Assembly (NCBI RefSeq): GCF_000211815.1 | Contig: NZ_GL890970.1 | Coordinates: forward strand, 327,266 to 387,993 | DNA length: 60,728 nt | Direction: 5' to 3' | Source: Moorena producens 3L | GTDB taxonomy: Bacteria > Cyanobacteriota > Cyanobacteriia > Cyanobacteriales > Coleofasciculaceae | Part shown: positions 1 to 9,047 of the stretch, in pieces | Position numbering within the stretch: the first letter of the stretch is position 1 | Layout of the letters: every line of letters begins with the position of its first letter | Notes under the pieces: generated by a model | Told to the model about the DNA's origin: nothing | The model's input: only the letters and a program-made list of their open reading frames with translations | Databases searched by the model: none | Position numbers and translations under genes: made by a program

Positions 1-2868
1 GCTAACTTATTTTTGATAAATCCCAACGGTATTTTCTTTGGTCCTAATAGCAGACTGGATGTGGGAGGTTCATTTTTTGGAAGTACTGCTGATAGTGTGT
101 TGTTTGACAATAGTTTTAAATTCAGCGCCACCAACCCAGATGCTCCACCTCTGTTAACGATTAAGGGGCCTCTTGGTTTGCAATATGGTTCTAATCCAGG
201 GACTATTACTAATCAGTTGAGTTTCTTACGGGTACCAGATGGTCAAACCTTAGGGCTGATTGGTGGTGATGTGAATATTCCTGGTGGCTTTAATATTGCA
301 TTGGATGGACGGATTGAGCTGGGGAGTGTTGGTGCTAATGGTGTGGTGAAATTGACCCCAACGGATACGAGTTTTGTATTGGATTATTCAGGAGTTCAAG
401 CATATAAGGATATTAGTTTGTCCGACGGTGCTAGAGTCGTTACCACTGGGGAAAGTGGTGGGAGTATACAGGTGCAGGGGGGTAATGTGAGTTTACGCGA
501 TCGCTCTGATGTATTTGCGAATACTATCGGAAGTCAGAATGGCGGTGGGATAGTTGTTCGGGCTTCTCAGCTCAGTCTTAAGGATGGTTCTAGGATAATT
601 GCGAATGTATTTGGCTTAGGACAGGGGGGAGATTTGAGTATTACCACTGGGGAGTTAATTGTCTCTGATGGAGCATTTGTTTCAGCTAGCACTGTTGCTG
701 AAGGGGACGGGGGAGATTTGACTGTGAATGCTTCCTCTACTGTTGAACTTAGCAGCGACTTGTTTGCTGTAACTTTTGGGACAGGAAATGCGGGTAATTT
801 AAGTATTACCACTGGGCAGTTAATTGTCAAAGATGGAGCAATTGTTTCAGCTAGCACTTTTGGTGAAGGGGACAGCGGAAATTTGACTGTGGATGCCGAC
901 TCTATTCAACTGATTGGTACCTCAGCCGATGATCGGGTTCGCAGCGGCTTGCTTGCTCAAACTAATGAGATAGCAACAGGAAATGCGGGAGATGTAAAGA
1001 TTACCACTGGGGAGTTAATCGTTTCTGATGGAGCAAGAGTTTCAGCTAGCGCTTTTGGTGAAGGGGATGGCGGAAATTTGACTGTGGATGCCGACTCTAC
1101 TGTTCAACTGATTGGTACCTCAGCCGATGGTCGGAGCAGCAGCTTGGTTGCTCAAACTGAAGGGAAAGGAAATGCGGGAGATGTAAAGATTACCACTGAG
1201 GAGTTAATCGTCTCTGATGGAGCAGAAGTTTCAGCTAGCACTTTTGGTGAAGGGGATGGTGGAAATTTGACTGTGAATGCCTCTTCTACTGTTAAAGTGA
1301 TTGGTACCTCAGCCGATGGTCCATTTGGGAGCGGCTTGTTTGCTCAAGCTAATCCAAACTCAAAAGGAAATGCCGGAAATTTGAGTATTACTACTGGGCA
1401 GTTAATAGTCAAAGATGGAGCACAAGTTTCAGCTAGCACAAGGGGTGAAGGGAACGGGGGAACCTTAAGTATAGATGCCTCCTCTACTGTTCAACTAATT
1501 GGTACAACAGCCGATGGTAGGATTAGCAGCGGCTTGTTTGCTCAAACTGAAGGGAAAGGAAAAGCGGGAGATGTGAATATTGCCACTGGGGAGTTAATCG
1601 TCTCTGATGGAGCACAAGTTTTAGCTATCACTGTTGATGAAGGGGACGGAGGGAACTTGATTGTGGATGCCGACTCTACTGTTCAACTGATTGGTACCTC
1701 AGCCGATGGTCGGATTGTCAGCGGCTTGTTTGCTCAAGTTAATCCAGGCTCAAAAGGAAATGCCGGAAATTTGAGTATTACCACTGGGCAGTTAAGTGTC
1801 GAAGATGGAGCAAGAGTTTCAGCTGCCACTTTTGGTGAAGGGAATGGGGGAAATTTGACTGTCAATGCCTCTGAATCTGTTCAACTCATTGGTACTGGTA
1901 CCTCTGCCGATGGTGAGTTTCCCAGCGGCTTATTTATTCAAGCTAATCGGGAAGCAACAGGAAATGCCGGAGATTTGTTGAATATTACCACTGACAAGTT
2001 AATAATCTCTGATGGAGCAGAAGTTAGCGCTAGAAGCATTAACAAGGATAGTTCAGCAGGCACGGTAGATATTAATGCCAACTCCATCTTCCTTGACAAC
2101 AATGGCAGGATCACAGCAGAAACAGCAGGAGGAGACGACAGCAATATTAAACTCTTTTCCCGTGACATCCGACTCCTCAACGAAAGCAAAATTATAACTG
2201 AAGCTCAGAATACAACCACTGGGGGAAAGATAGAAATTAAGACTGATACCTTAGTCGGTCTGGGAGATAGTGACATCATTGCCGATGCTGACCAAGGCTC
2301 AGGAGGTCGTGTTGAAATTAACGCCAAAGGCATCTTTGGCTTAGAGTTTCGCGACCGTCTCACTCCAGACAATGACATTACTTCCACCTCCGAACGTGGC
2401 TCATCCTTCAACGGTGAGGTAATCCTCAACATCTCCCAGGTAGACCCCACTTCAGGCTTAAACGAATTGCCAGGAATCCTGGTGGATGCAGAAGCGATCC
2501 TGGCCAATGACCTTTGTGGCTTTGAGAATGATCGCATTGCTGGGGGCAGTTCCTTTACCATTATCGGAAAAGGCGGTTTACCACCCACTCCAGAAGATCC
2601 AGTGATTAATGCCCACAGAACAGTGAGGTGGAGAACTCGTCCTAGGTTAGCCAGCAACAGACAACCATTACAAGCCCAAGCATCCGTCAGACCCCGTCAA
2701 GACAAAAAAGTGATTATCGAAGCCCAAGGCTGGGTAATAGCAAAGGATGGCACGATTATTCTGACTGCGCAACCATTTAACGGAACTCCTGTGGAGCAGA
2801 TATTGCCCAATCTTGATTGTCATTCGGGAAGGGGGAATAGGGAACAGGGAACAGGGAATAGGGAATAG
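1..2868 (+). CDS. FHA-type two-partner-secretion exoprotein, 5' truncated by window edge
   Basis: The reading frame is open from base 1 (A-N-L-F-L-I-N-P-N-G), so the gene starts upstream of the window. ANLFLINPNGIFFG followed by GGSF is the signature of the TPS (filamentous haemagglutinin N-terminal) domain. The next ~600 residues carry about eight imperfect repeats of ~60 residues (ITTGELIVSDGA, VSAS.FGEGDGGNLTV, VQLIGTSADG, GNAG), as expected for a right-handed beta-helix stalk. These proteins are normally exported through an FhaC/ShlB-type outer-membrane pore to the cell surface. The partner pore is not in view. The last ~12 residues (GRGNREQGTGNRE) are translated from a downstream heptanucleotide repeat, so the native C-terminus has probably been replaced. 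A TPR-CHAT gene follows on the same strand, a frequent pairing in cyanobacteria. Family is confident; substrate and function are unknown. Confidence 0.9.
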   Translation, partial: ANLFLINPNGIFFGPNSRLDVGGSFFGSTADSVLFDNSFKFSATNPDAPPLLTIKGPLGLQYGSNPGTITNQLSFLRVPDGQTLGLIGGDVNIPGGFNIALDGRIELGSVGANGVVKLTPTDTSFVLDYSGVQAYKDISLSDGARVVTTGESGGSIQVQGGNVSLRDRSDVFANTIGSQNGGGIVVRASQLSLKDGSRIIANVFGLGQGGDLSITTGELIVSDGAFVSASTVAEGDGGDLTVNASSTVELSSDLFAVTFGTGNAGNLSITTGQLIVKDGAIVSASTFGEGDSGNLTVDADSIQLIGTSADDRVRSGLLAQTNEIATGNAGDVKITTGELIVSDGARVSASAFGEGDGGNLTVDADSTVQLIGTSADGRSSSLVAQTEGKGNAGDVKITTEELIVSDGAEVSASTFGEGDGGNLTVNASSTVKVIGTSADGPFGSGLFAQANPNSKGNAGNLSITTGQLIVKDGAQVSASTRGEGNGGTLSIDASSTVQLIGTTADGRISSGLFAQTEGKGKAGDVNIATGELIVSDGAQVLAITVDEGDGGNLIVDADSTVQLIGTSADGRIVSGLFAQVNPGSKGNAGNLSITTGQLSVEDGARVSAATFGEGNGGNLTVNASESVQLIGTGTSADGEFPSGLFIQANREATGNAGDLLNITTDKLIISDGAEVSARSINKDSSAGTVDINANSIFLDNNGRITAETAGGDDSNIKLFSRDIRLLNESKIITEAQNTTTGGKIEIKTDTLVGLGDSDIIADADQGSGGRVEINAKGIFGLEFRDRLTPDNDITSTSERGSSFNGEVILNISQVDPTSGLNELPGILVDAEAILANDLCGFENDRIAGGSSFTIIGKGGLPPTPEDPVINAHRTVRWRTRPRLASNRQPLQAQASVRPRQDKKVIIEAQGWVIAKDGTIILTAQPFNGTPVEQILPNLDCHSGRGNREQGTGNRE

Positions 2869-3156
2869 GGAGTAGGGAGTAGGGAGTAGGGAAGAGTAAT
2901 ATATAGCAATTCTCTTTCCCATGAGGTACAAAGGGATCCCCCTAAATCCCCCTTAAAAAGGGGGACTTTGAGATTGATAAGTGTACCTCCTACATGCAAT
3001 AAAACCTATATAATTTTTATTTAAGTTGTGAACATACTCTCTTAAAGAAAGGCAAGAGGCAAGAGTTAATAAACTATTATTATAGTACTATTCCCGATTC
3101 TAAATTCTAAATTCTAAATTCTAAATTCTAAATTTTAAATTCTAAATTCTAAATTC
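2839..3156. repeat. Intergenic repeat block: GGGAACA/GGGAGTA heptamers, ATGAGGTAC hairpin, AAATTCT heptamers
   Basis: The gap between the exoprotein and the CHAT gene is almost entirely repeats. GGGAAYA and GGGAGTA units run out of the upstream reading frame. Then comes a degenerate member (about 2902-2991) of a family whose arms are ATGAGGTAC and GTACCTCAT around a CCCCCTTAAAAAGGGGG core. About nine AAATTCT units end just before the next start codon. I see no gene here. Confidence 0.75.
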
Positions 3157-3167
3157 CCTTAATTATT

Positions 3168-5810
3168 ATGAAAAAACTATCATTTATAATTGCTATCGCA
3201 TTAACCTGCTTCCTACCATCCGGGAAAGCCTTATCAAACTCTGTTGTCATCACACCCAATTCCCGACTCCCGACTCCCGATTCCCGATTCCCGATTCCCG
3301 ATTCCCGATTCCCGTTCCCCTCCTGGGAGGGGTTAGGGGTGGGTTCCGATTCCCGATTCCCGATTCCCGATTCCCCAGACCAACAAGCCCAACACCTCTA
3401 TGAAACAGGTCAATATCAAGAGGCGATACCGTTGTTGGAGCAACTTATTAGTAACTACACCGACAGTGGCGACCTTATTGGTGAAATTAATTCCTTAGTA
3501 AATCTAGCGTTAGTTTATCAAACCTTGGGAGACCTAGACCAAGCTAAACAAACACTATCCCAGAGTTTTACTAAACTATCACAACTTCCCAATACTAAGG
3601 AAAGTCAACAATTAAGAGCCCAAACTTTAGAAGTCCAAGGACAAATATACTTATCTCTAGGTCAGGGGTCAAAAGCCTTATCGACTTGGCAGGAAACTAG
3701 TGCTATTTACCAAGATATCGGAGATTTAACTAGATTAACAGAAAGTCAGATTTACCAAGTCCAAGCCTTGCGAGTATTAGGATTATATCATCAAGCCACT
3801 AAAACCTTAACTCAAATCCAGGAAACTCTCCAAGACCAACCCGATAGCGCCCTGAAAAGTACCGCCCTCCAATACCTAGGTGATGTGCTGCGCCGAGTAG
3901 GTAAATTCAAAGACTCTAAAGCAATTTTACAACAAAGTTTAGCGATAGCGGAAAACTTACGAGATCAGACCTTGATTGCTGATAATCTGATCAGTTTGGG
4001 CAATACCGCTAGATTAAAAGGAGACACAGCAGACGCTTTAGAGTTCTATCAACGGGTTGTGGAGGAATCTCCCTTAGCTGATATGAAAATTCAAGGGCAA
4101 TTAAATCAACTGAGTATAGTGATAGCTCAACAAGAGTGGTCACAAGCCAGAGAATTATTGCCTGCTATCGACAATAGTTTAACTAAATTATCTCCCAGTA
4201 AAGCTGCAATTTATGCTAGAATTAATCTAGCTAAAACCCTATTAAAACCGACAACATCACAACTCACATCTCCCAAAGATATTGCTACTTATCTCGCTGA
4301 TGCTATTAAGCTAGCTAGGAATTTAGGAGATAAACGAGCGGAAGCGGAAGCAATCGGTAACTTGGGGACTTTATACGAATACAATCAACGTCTTGATGAA
4401 GCGGAAGACTTAACCGAAAAAGCGTTACTAATTTCTCAAGAAATCCAGGCTCCGGATTTAGCTTATCAATGGCAATGGCAACTGGGGAGAATTCTGAATC
4501 TAAAACAGGATAAATTGGACGCGATTGACCAAAGGTCACGCTCCGCGATCGCGGCCTATGCTCAATCCGTGCAAACCCTCCAATCTATCCGTAGCGACCT
4601 AGTCGCGATTAGTAGCGATATTCAATTTGGGTTTCGAGAGAGTGTTGAACCAGTCTACCGAGAATTAGTAGGACTACTGCTGGAACCGAATGCATCTCAA
4701 GAAAACCTCAAACAAGCACGAGATGTAATTGAATCCCTACAACTAGCAGAACTAGACAACTTCTTTCGGGATGCTTGTCTAGATGCTAAACCTGTTAATC
4801 TCGACGAAATAGACCCCAACGCCGCTATATTCTATACCATTATCTTGCCAGACCGCCTGGAAGTAATTGTCACTTTGCCCGGACAACCCCTGCGCCAGAT
4901 TACTACTAACTTACCTCAACCAGAAATCGAACAACAACTGGCTTCGGTAAACATCAATATTATTAATTCTTGGCGAGGTCTGAGAAAGGACAACTTACAA
5001 ACAATACACGACTGGTTAATCGGTCCGATTGAAGCGGAACTAGCCAAGAGTAACATCCGCACTCTAGTATTTATCCCCGACGGAGCCCTGCGCAATATTC
5101 CGATGTCCGTGCTTTATGACGGGGAACGCTATTCCATCGAGAAATACAGTATTGCGGTAGCACCTAGTTTACAACTAATCGACTCTCAACCTTTAGTCAG
5201 ACAAAACGTTTCGGCTCTCACTGCTGGACTAACCGAAGCTCGTCCCCATCTTCCATTACCTCCACTTCCTGGGGTGAAGGTGGAATTAGAGAATATCAAG
5301 GGTCAAGTTCCCTCATTGATTTTACTCAATGAGTCCTTTACTGAATCCAACTTCAATACAGTAGTTAATAGCTCTGGTTACGAAATTGTTCATCTCGCCA
5401 CTCATGGTCAAGTTAGTTCAGTAGCGGAAGAAACCTTTCTGCTGACCTGGGATGACGTGATCAATCTCAATGAGTTAAATACTCTGATCTCAGCGGATCA
5501 AAAGCAAGAAAATCCGATTGAATTACTCGTCCTCAGTGCTTGTACGACCGCCGTGGGAGACTCCCGAGCAGCGTTGGGATTAGCTGGTATCGCCGTGCGT
5601 GGGGGGGCACGCAGTACCATTGCCAGTCTCTGGACTGCGGACGATCTTGCTACTACAGAGTTAATGACTCGGTTCTATCAGAGGTTAGCCACAGGCCAGG
5701 TTACCAAGGCTGAAGCTTTGCGACAAGCTCAACTGGAGCTGTTGCAGAGCGAGGCATTTAATCACCCCATTTACTGGTCGGCTTTTATTTTGCTGGGAAA
5801 TTGGTTGTGA
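3168..5810 (+). CDS. TPR-repeat CHAT-domain protein (caspase-like peptidase)
   Basis: The 880-residue product starts with a probable signal peptide (MKKLSFIIAIALTCFLPSG). TPR-like helical repeats fill about residues 80-450 (for example ALVYQTLGDLDQA, LGNTARLKGDTADALEFYQ). A C-terminal CHAT domain spans about 560-880. The expected catalytic dyad is visible as His in HLATHGQ (about residue 743) and Cys in LVLSACTTAVGDSRAALGL (about residue 790). CHAT proteases of this build are often linked to surface exoproteins or to signalling; here an FHA-type exoprotein lies directly upstream, so processing or sensing of it is a reasonable inference. Residues ~27-68 (PDSRFPIP repeats) come from a CCCGATT heptamer array that lies inside the gene in frame, just after the signal peptide. 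Substrate unknown. Confidence 0.9.
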   Translation: MKKLSFIIAIALTCFLPSGKALSNSVVITPNSRLPTPDSRFPIPDSRFPFPSWEGLGVGSDSRFPIPDSPDQQAQHLYETGQYQEAIPLLEQLISNYTDSGDLIGEINSLVNLALVYQTLGDLDQAKQTLSQSFTKLSQLPNTKESQQLRAQTLEVQGQIYLSLGQGSKALSTWQETSAIYQDIGDLTRLTESQIYQVQALRVLGLYHQATKTLTQIQETLQDQPDSALKSTALQYLGDVLRRVGKFKDSKAILQQSLAIAENLRDQTLIADNLISLGNTARLKGDTADALEFYQRVVEESPLADMKIQGQLNQLSIVIAQQEWSQARELLPAIDNSLTKLSPSKAAIYARINLAKTLLKPTTSQLTSPKDIATYLADAIKLARNLGDKRAEAEAIGNLGTLYEYNQRLDEAEDLTEKALLISQEIQAPDLAYQWQWQLGRILNLKQDKLDAIDQRSRSAIAAYAQSVQTLQSIRSDLVAISSDIQFGFRESVEPVYRELVGLLLEPNASQENLKQARDVIESLQLAELDNFFRDACLDAKPVNLDEIDPNAAIFYTIILPDRLEVIVTLPGQPLRQITTNLPQPEIEQQLASVNINIINSWRGLRKDNLQTIHDWLIGPIEAELAKSNIRTLVFIPDGALRNIPMSVLYDGERYSIEKYSIAVAPSLQLIDSQPLVRQNVSALTAGLTEARPHLPLPPLPGVKVELENIKGQVPSLILLNESFTESNFNTVVNSSGYEIVHLATHGQVSSVAEETFLLTWDDVINLNELNTLISADQKQENPIELLVLSACTTAVGDSRAALGLAGIAVRGGARSTIASLWTADDLATTELMTRFYQRLATGQVTKAEALRQAQLELLQSEAFNHPIYWSAFILLGNWL

Positions 5811-5922
5811 AAAGTAGGGAGTAGGGGGTAGGGAGTAGGGAGTAGGGTGCGTTAATAACGCACCAAGCCAAGGATAAAGATGCTCTGGGGTGATATCTTT
5901 ACAACAAGAAGGACAAGTCAAC
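5811..5922. repeat. Short heptamer repeat and GTGCGTTA hairpin between CHAT gene and toxin gene
   Basis: Contains four GGGAGTA-type heptamers and then GGTGCGTTAATAACGCACC, a perfect inverted repeat that could act as a terminator for the CHAT gene. No coding signal. Confidence 0.5.
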
Positions 5923-6345
5923 TTAGTAATTACCCAAGTAGTCAATGAATGGTAAATTCCCACTAACTGCATTATACAAGCGCAGATCTGCCGTGATGAA
6001 CTTAGCTGCCATTGCCTCTGCTAAGGCTAGATAGAGGGCATCATAGACAGTCCGGTCAAAAACTGCTCCCAAACTATAGGCTCTGGGTAAAATAGATTCT
6101 GTCTCTACTGTTGGCAGAGATAGTGCTAGTAGGTGGGCAATGAGACTATTTCCCTCTTGCTCAGTAATCAAACCCACTCTTTGTCTTTTCCAGATGATAT
6201 TTCCGACTTCTGCTAGGATCAGTTGTGGCGCAATCAAATCTACTCTGGATAACTCCCAATGTTTACGGACAGCCAGAGCCTGTTTGGTTAATGGCTCCAC
6301 AAACAACCACTTAGCAACAACGCTACTATCAATCACCAACAGCAT
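5923..6345 (-). CDS. PIN-domain toxin, VapC type
   Basis: The 140-residue protein has the usual PIN-domain length and acidic residues: Asp6 (LLVIDSSVV), Glu46 (LILAEVGN), Asp102 (TVYDALYLALAEA) and Asp120 (FITADLRL). VapC toxins are Mg-dependent endoribonucleases that typically cut tRNA or rRNA and are held inactive by the cognate antitoxin. The start codon overlaps the stop codon of the upstream antitoxin by one base (TAATG), implying translational coupling and a bicistronic operon. All expected catalytic residues are present, so the toxin is probably active. The RNA target cannot be read from the sequence. Confidence 0.9.
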   Translation of the reverse strand: MLLVIDSSVVAKWLFVEPLTKQALAVRKHWELSRVDLIAPQLILAEVGNIIWKRQRVGLITEQEGNSLIAHLLALSLPTVETESILPRAYSLGAVFDRTVYDALYLALAEAMAAKFITADLRLYNAVSGNLPFIDYLGNY

Positions 6346-6590
6346 TAACGGCTCCGGTCCTGATTAATTTGCTCCACTGAATCAGGCATGACACCGACTC
6401 GGGTAAAGATTGTTTCTCTAGTGCGATCAATTGCTTCGAGAACCTGTGTTGAAGGTCGCTGGGAGAGTCCCACAGACCGCTCCAATAACACCAGAATCTG
6501 TTGATTCACAGAACGGCGTTCTCGGGCAGCCATTGCTTTGATTTTTTGGTAAAGCTCTTCAGGAATATCTCGTAGACTTAAATTGGTCAT
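6345..6590 (-). CDS. Ribbon-helix-helix antitoxin (FitA/VapB-like)
   Basis: The 81-residue protein has an N-terminal ribbon-helix-helix pattern (LSLRDIPEELYQKIKAMAARERRSVNQQILVLLE), which in FitA-type antitoxins binds operator DNA as a dimer. The C-terminal ~40 residues would wrap around the toxin. It is the first gene of the pair and overlaps the PIN toxin by one base. Autorepression of the operon by the toxin-antitoxin complex is usual for this family; no operator was identified here. Confidence 0.85.
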   Translation of the reverse strand: MTNLSLRDIPEELYQKIKAMAARERRSVNQQILVLLERSVGLSQRPSTQVLEAIDRTRETIFTRVGVMPDSVEQINQDRSR

Positions 6591-6747
6591 GGTTTTCCCT
6601 AATGTTTACACTATCATGATAGCATAGTAGTAGAAAACCAACCCATGGGAGTGGGATGCTCTTTCAGAGCCACTACGCGATCGCGCTCATCGTCTAACCT
6701 ACGTTATAAGCATCCCGAAAGCCGAAAACCCCGTGTCTTTAGACCGG

Positions 6748-6855
6748 GTTAGAATTTACCGCAAGAATAGTGGAGCCAATGAGCGTCGGCAGGTTATGAG
6801 TAAAAGTTTGAAGGTTTTTGTAATAAGGCGACCCTATTCTAAGGTTTCGTCTCCG
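6748..6855 (+). repeat. ~106-bp hairpin element, copy 1 (upstream of tnpB)
   Basis: Starts GTTAGAATTTACCGCAAG and ends TCTAAGGTTTCGTCTCCG. The inner arms (AGAATAGTGGAGCC and GGCGACCCTATTCT) pair imperfectly. It sits directly after CCCCGTGTCTTTAGACCGGG, a sequence almost identical to the right-end hairpin found after the neighbouring tnpB, so it appears to have inserted into an older IS605-type end. Two other copies are at 7737-7842 and (inverted) 49138-49242. Confidence 0.8.
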
Positions 6856-6859
6856 GGAT

Positions 6860-6890
6860 GAAGGCTCGCAGTGGCAAAGCGCCACCCTTC
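6860..6890 (+). other. Hairpin, possible left end of the IS605-type element
   Basis: GAAGG...GTGGC-AAAGC-GCCAC-CCTTC folds as two stacked stems about 80 bp before the tnpB start. IS200/IS605 elements have subterminal hairpins rather than terminal inverted repeats, so this is a candidate left-end hairpin. The exact element end is not determined. Confidence 0.4.
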
Positions 6891-6968
6891 AAGAAATATA
6901 GCAAAAATACTTTTCAAATTGCGCTAGGGCTGCTAGCATAATAATATACCAGAAGAGGTCGAATTCTG

Positions 6969-8286
6969 ATGATTATACTTGAGTTTAAGGCATACGGAAA
7001 CAAGTCACAGTATCAATCAATAGACGAAGCTATCCGAACTATGAAGTTCGTAAGAAATAGCTGCCTCCGCCTATGGATGGATAATAAAGGGTTGAACAAA
7101 TACGACCTCAATAAATATTGCAAAACCTTGGCTAAAAATTTCCCGTTTGCCAATGAATTAAACTCAACGGCCAGACAGGCTGCGGCTGAGAGAGCATGGT
7201 CATCAATATCTCGTTTCTTTGATAACTGCAAAAAGAAAGTTCCTGGGAAAAAGGGTTTTCCTAATTTTCAGAAAAATTGCCGATCAGTTGAGTACAAGCA
7301 ATCAGGGTGGAAGATATCCCCTGATCAGAAATCTATAACCTTCACTGACAAGAAGGGAATTGGAAAGCTTAAACTTAAAGGTACGTGGGACTTGTGGCGC
7401 TTTGATAAGAAGCAAATCAAACGAGTTCGCATAGTAAAAAGAGCTGATGGCTATTATGTTCAGTTCTGTGTTTCTGTCGAAGTAAAGGAACAATTAGTCC
7501 CTGCTGACGCGACTGTCGGTCTAGATGTAGGGCTAAAAGACTTTTACACTGATTCCAGAGGAAAAACTGAACCAAATCCCCGCTTTTACAGAACTGGGGA
7601 GAAAAGATTAAAATTTTACCAACGTCGGGTTTCCCGAAAAAAGAAAGGCTCAACCAATCGTAGAAAAGCGGTTAATAGGCTAGGTAGGCAACACCTTAAA
7701 ATAAGTAGGCAACGTGAAGAACATGCCAAGAGACTGGTTAGAAGTTACCGCAAGAAGAGTGCAGCCTTTATAGTTGGTAGGCTATGCATCAAAGGTGGCA
7801 GGTTTTGTTGTAAGGCTGCACTCTTCTAAGGTTTCGTCTCCGGCACGTTGCGTAGTTCGGTCTAACGACTTGATAGCTTACGAAGATTTAAGGGTCAAAA
7901 ACCTGGTTAAAAACCACTGTCTTGCTAAGTCTATTAACGATGCAGGTTGGTATCAGTTTAGGAAATGGTTAGAACACTTCGGAACTAAATTCGGTAGAGT
8001 TACCGTAGCAGTAAACCCTGCCTATACTAGTCAGAATTGTTCGGGCTGCGGAGAGGTAGTAAAGAAATCACTATCTACTAGGACTCATACCTGTCGTTGT
8101 GGCTGTGAATTAGACCGTGACCACAATGCCGCAATCAACATCCTAAACAGAGCCTTGGGTACGGTGGGGCACACCGGAACCTGGATCATTGATTCGAACG
8201 CTTCAGGAGATTTGGCCTCTACTGTTCTTGGCTTCGGCCAGGCTCAGCAAGTCGAGTCAATGATTGAAGAATCCCCGCGTCTTTAG
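6969..8286 (+). pseudogene. tnpB: tnpB (IS200/IS605 OrfB) interrupted by a 106-bp element
   Basis: Frame 1 gives the first ~256 residues and frame 2 the rest; removing 7737-7842 joins HAKRL to ARCVVRSND in frame and gives a 403-residue TnpB of normal length. All three RuvC acidic residues are present: Asp in VGLDVGLKDF, Glu in AYEDLRVKNL and Asp in DRDHNAAINI. The Cys4 zinc ribbon (CSGCG...CRCGC) is also present. TnpB proteins are RNA-guided nucleases encoded by these transposons. The insertion brings a stop soon after residue 286, so the gene is inactive unless the element is removed at DNA or RNA level. No tnpA is nearby, so this would be a TnpB-only element. The absence of other lesions suggests the break is recent. 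Confidence 0.9.
7737..7842 (+). mobile_element. 106-bp hairpin element inserted in tnpB (copy 2)
   Basis: Bounded by GTTAGAAGTTACCGCAAG and TCTAAGGTTTCGTCTCCG. The arms AGAAGAGTGCAGCCT and AGGCTGCACTCTTCT are perfectly complementary. Its length (3n+1) accounts exactly for the tnpB frameshift. If GG flanks are counted as a target duplication it is 2 bp; otherwise there is none. No ORF fits inside, so it must be moved in trans if it is mobile. Confidence 0.85.
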
Positions 8287-8293
8287 ACCGGGG
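8273..8293 (+). other. Right-end hairpin of the IS605-type element
   Basis: CCCCG-CGTCTTTAGA-CCGGGG overlaps the tnpB stop codon. In IS200/IS605 elements the 3' hairpin is part of the transposase recognition end and of the guide (omega) RNA scaffold. A nearly identical hairpin lies at 6729-6748, suggesting a second, older end. Confidence 0.6.
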
Positions 8294-8426
8294 AGTGTCA
8301 AGGGCAGTATCTCAATATATAGCACTATAGCGCTTTTTATCCTCATGAGGTACACATATTTTTTTACCTCTTCCCTCTTCCCTCTTCCCATATCCGCTGC
8401 TCCCTGCTCCCTGCTCCCTGCCTCAT

Positions 8427-8761
8427 AAGGGTAGGTTTTTTACATGACAGGTCAAACAGGGAGTGTGGGAAGTGTGGGAGGTGTGGGAAGTGTGGGGGGA
8501 GAAGCTCAAGTAAACAGAAAAGCACAGAAAAAAATAGAAAATAATATAAACAATCAGAAGAGAACAGAAGAGAACAGAAGAGAAGAAGTGGTTATTTTTT
8601 TTGTGTAAGGGCGATTGGGTCAGATCTGATCGAAGGGTTTATGGGGAGATGAGGAGATGGAAAGAATTATCCCGGAAATTATTGTATAATATAATACATA
8701 GTTTTCGGAATTTCTACGTAATTAAAGTACCTACTCGCTCATTTGTAAAAAACCTACCCTT
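8427..8761. mobile_element. 335-bp element with 18-bp perfect terminal inverted repeats
   Basis: AAGGGTAGGTTTTTTACA at the left is exactly inverted at the right. The element is embedded in a GCTCCCT heptamer tract that continues on both sides. Inside are short tandem repeats (GTGTGGGA, AACAGAAGAG) and no ORF. I see no clear target duplication. A non-autonomous MITE-like element is the simplest reading. Confidence 0.6.
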
Positions 8762-8947
8762 GTAAGCTGCTCCCTGCTCCCTAAAACCAAAAAAATTGTA
8801 CCTTACTAGATTAAAAACCGCTATACACATTAAGGTTAGGACATTCCTAAATTGCGAAACGTAAGTCTAAGCTGACTTCTGACTTCTGACTTCTGACTTC
8901 TGACTTGCGCGTAGGTCAATGTAGTGTAAAAAAAAATCCCAATTAAA

Positions 8948-9013
8948 GTAGGGTGGGCAAAGTAATATTATCTAGAATACTCATTTGAACCAAACTGTTT
9001 TTGCCCACCCTAC
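8948..9013. repeat. GTAGGGTGGGCA hairpin element
   Basis: Inverted arms GTAGGGTGGGCAAA and TTTGCCCACCCTAC enclose ~38 bp. Same family as the copies at 17398-17467 and the arrays at 30424-30657, 39428-40160 and 40708-41061. Confidence 0.7.
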
Positions 9014-9047
9014 AAGCCTGTTCCCTTTGCTAGAGTATCTCAATATA

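Noticed and set aside
3253..3380. Possible proline-rich linker domain in the CHAT protein
   Set aside because: The segment is a direct translation of the CCCGATT heptamer repeat found elsewhere in non-coding DNA, so it is an insertion rather than a selected domain.
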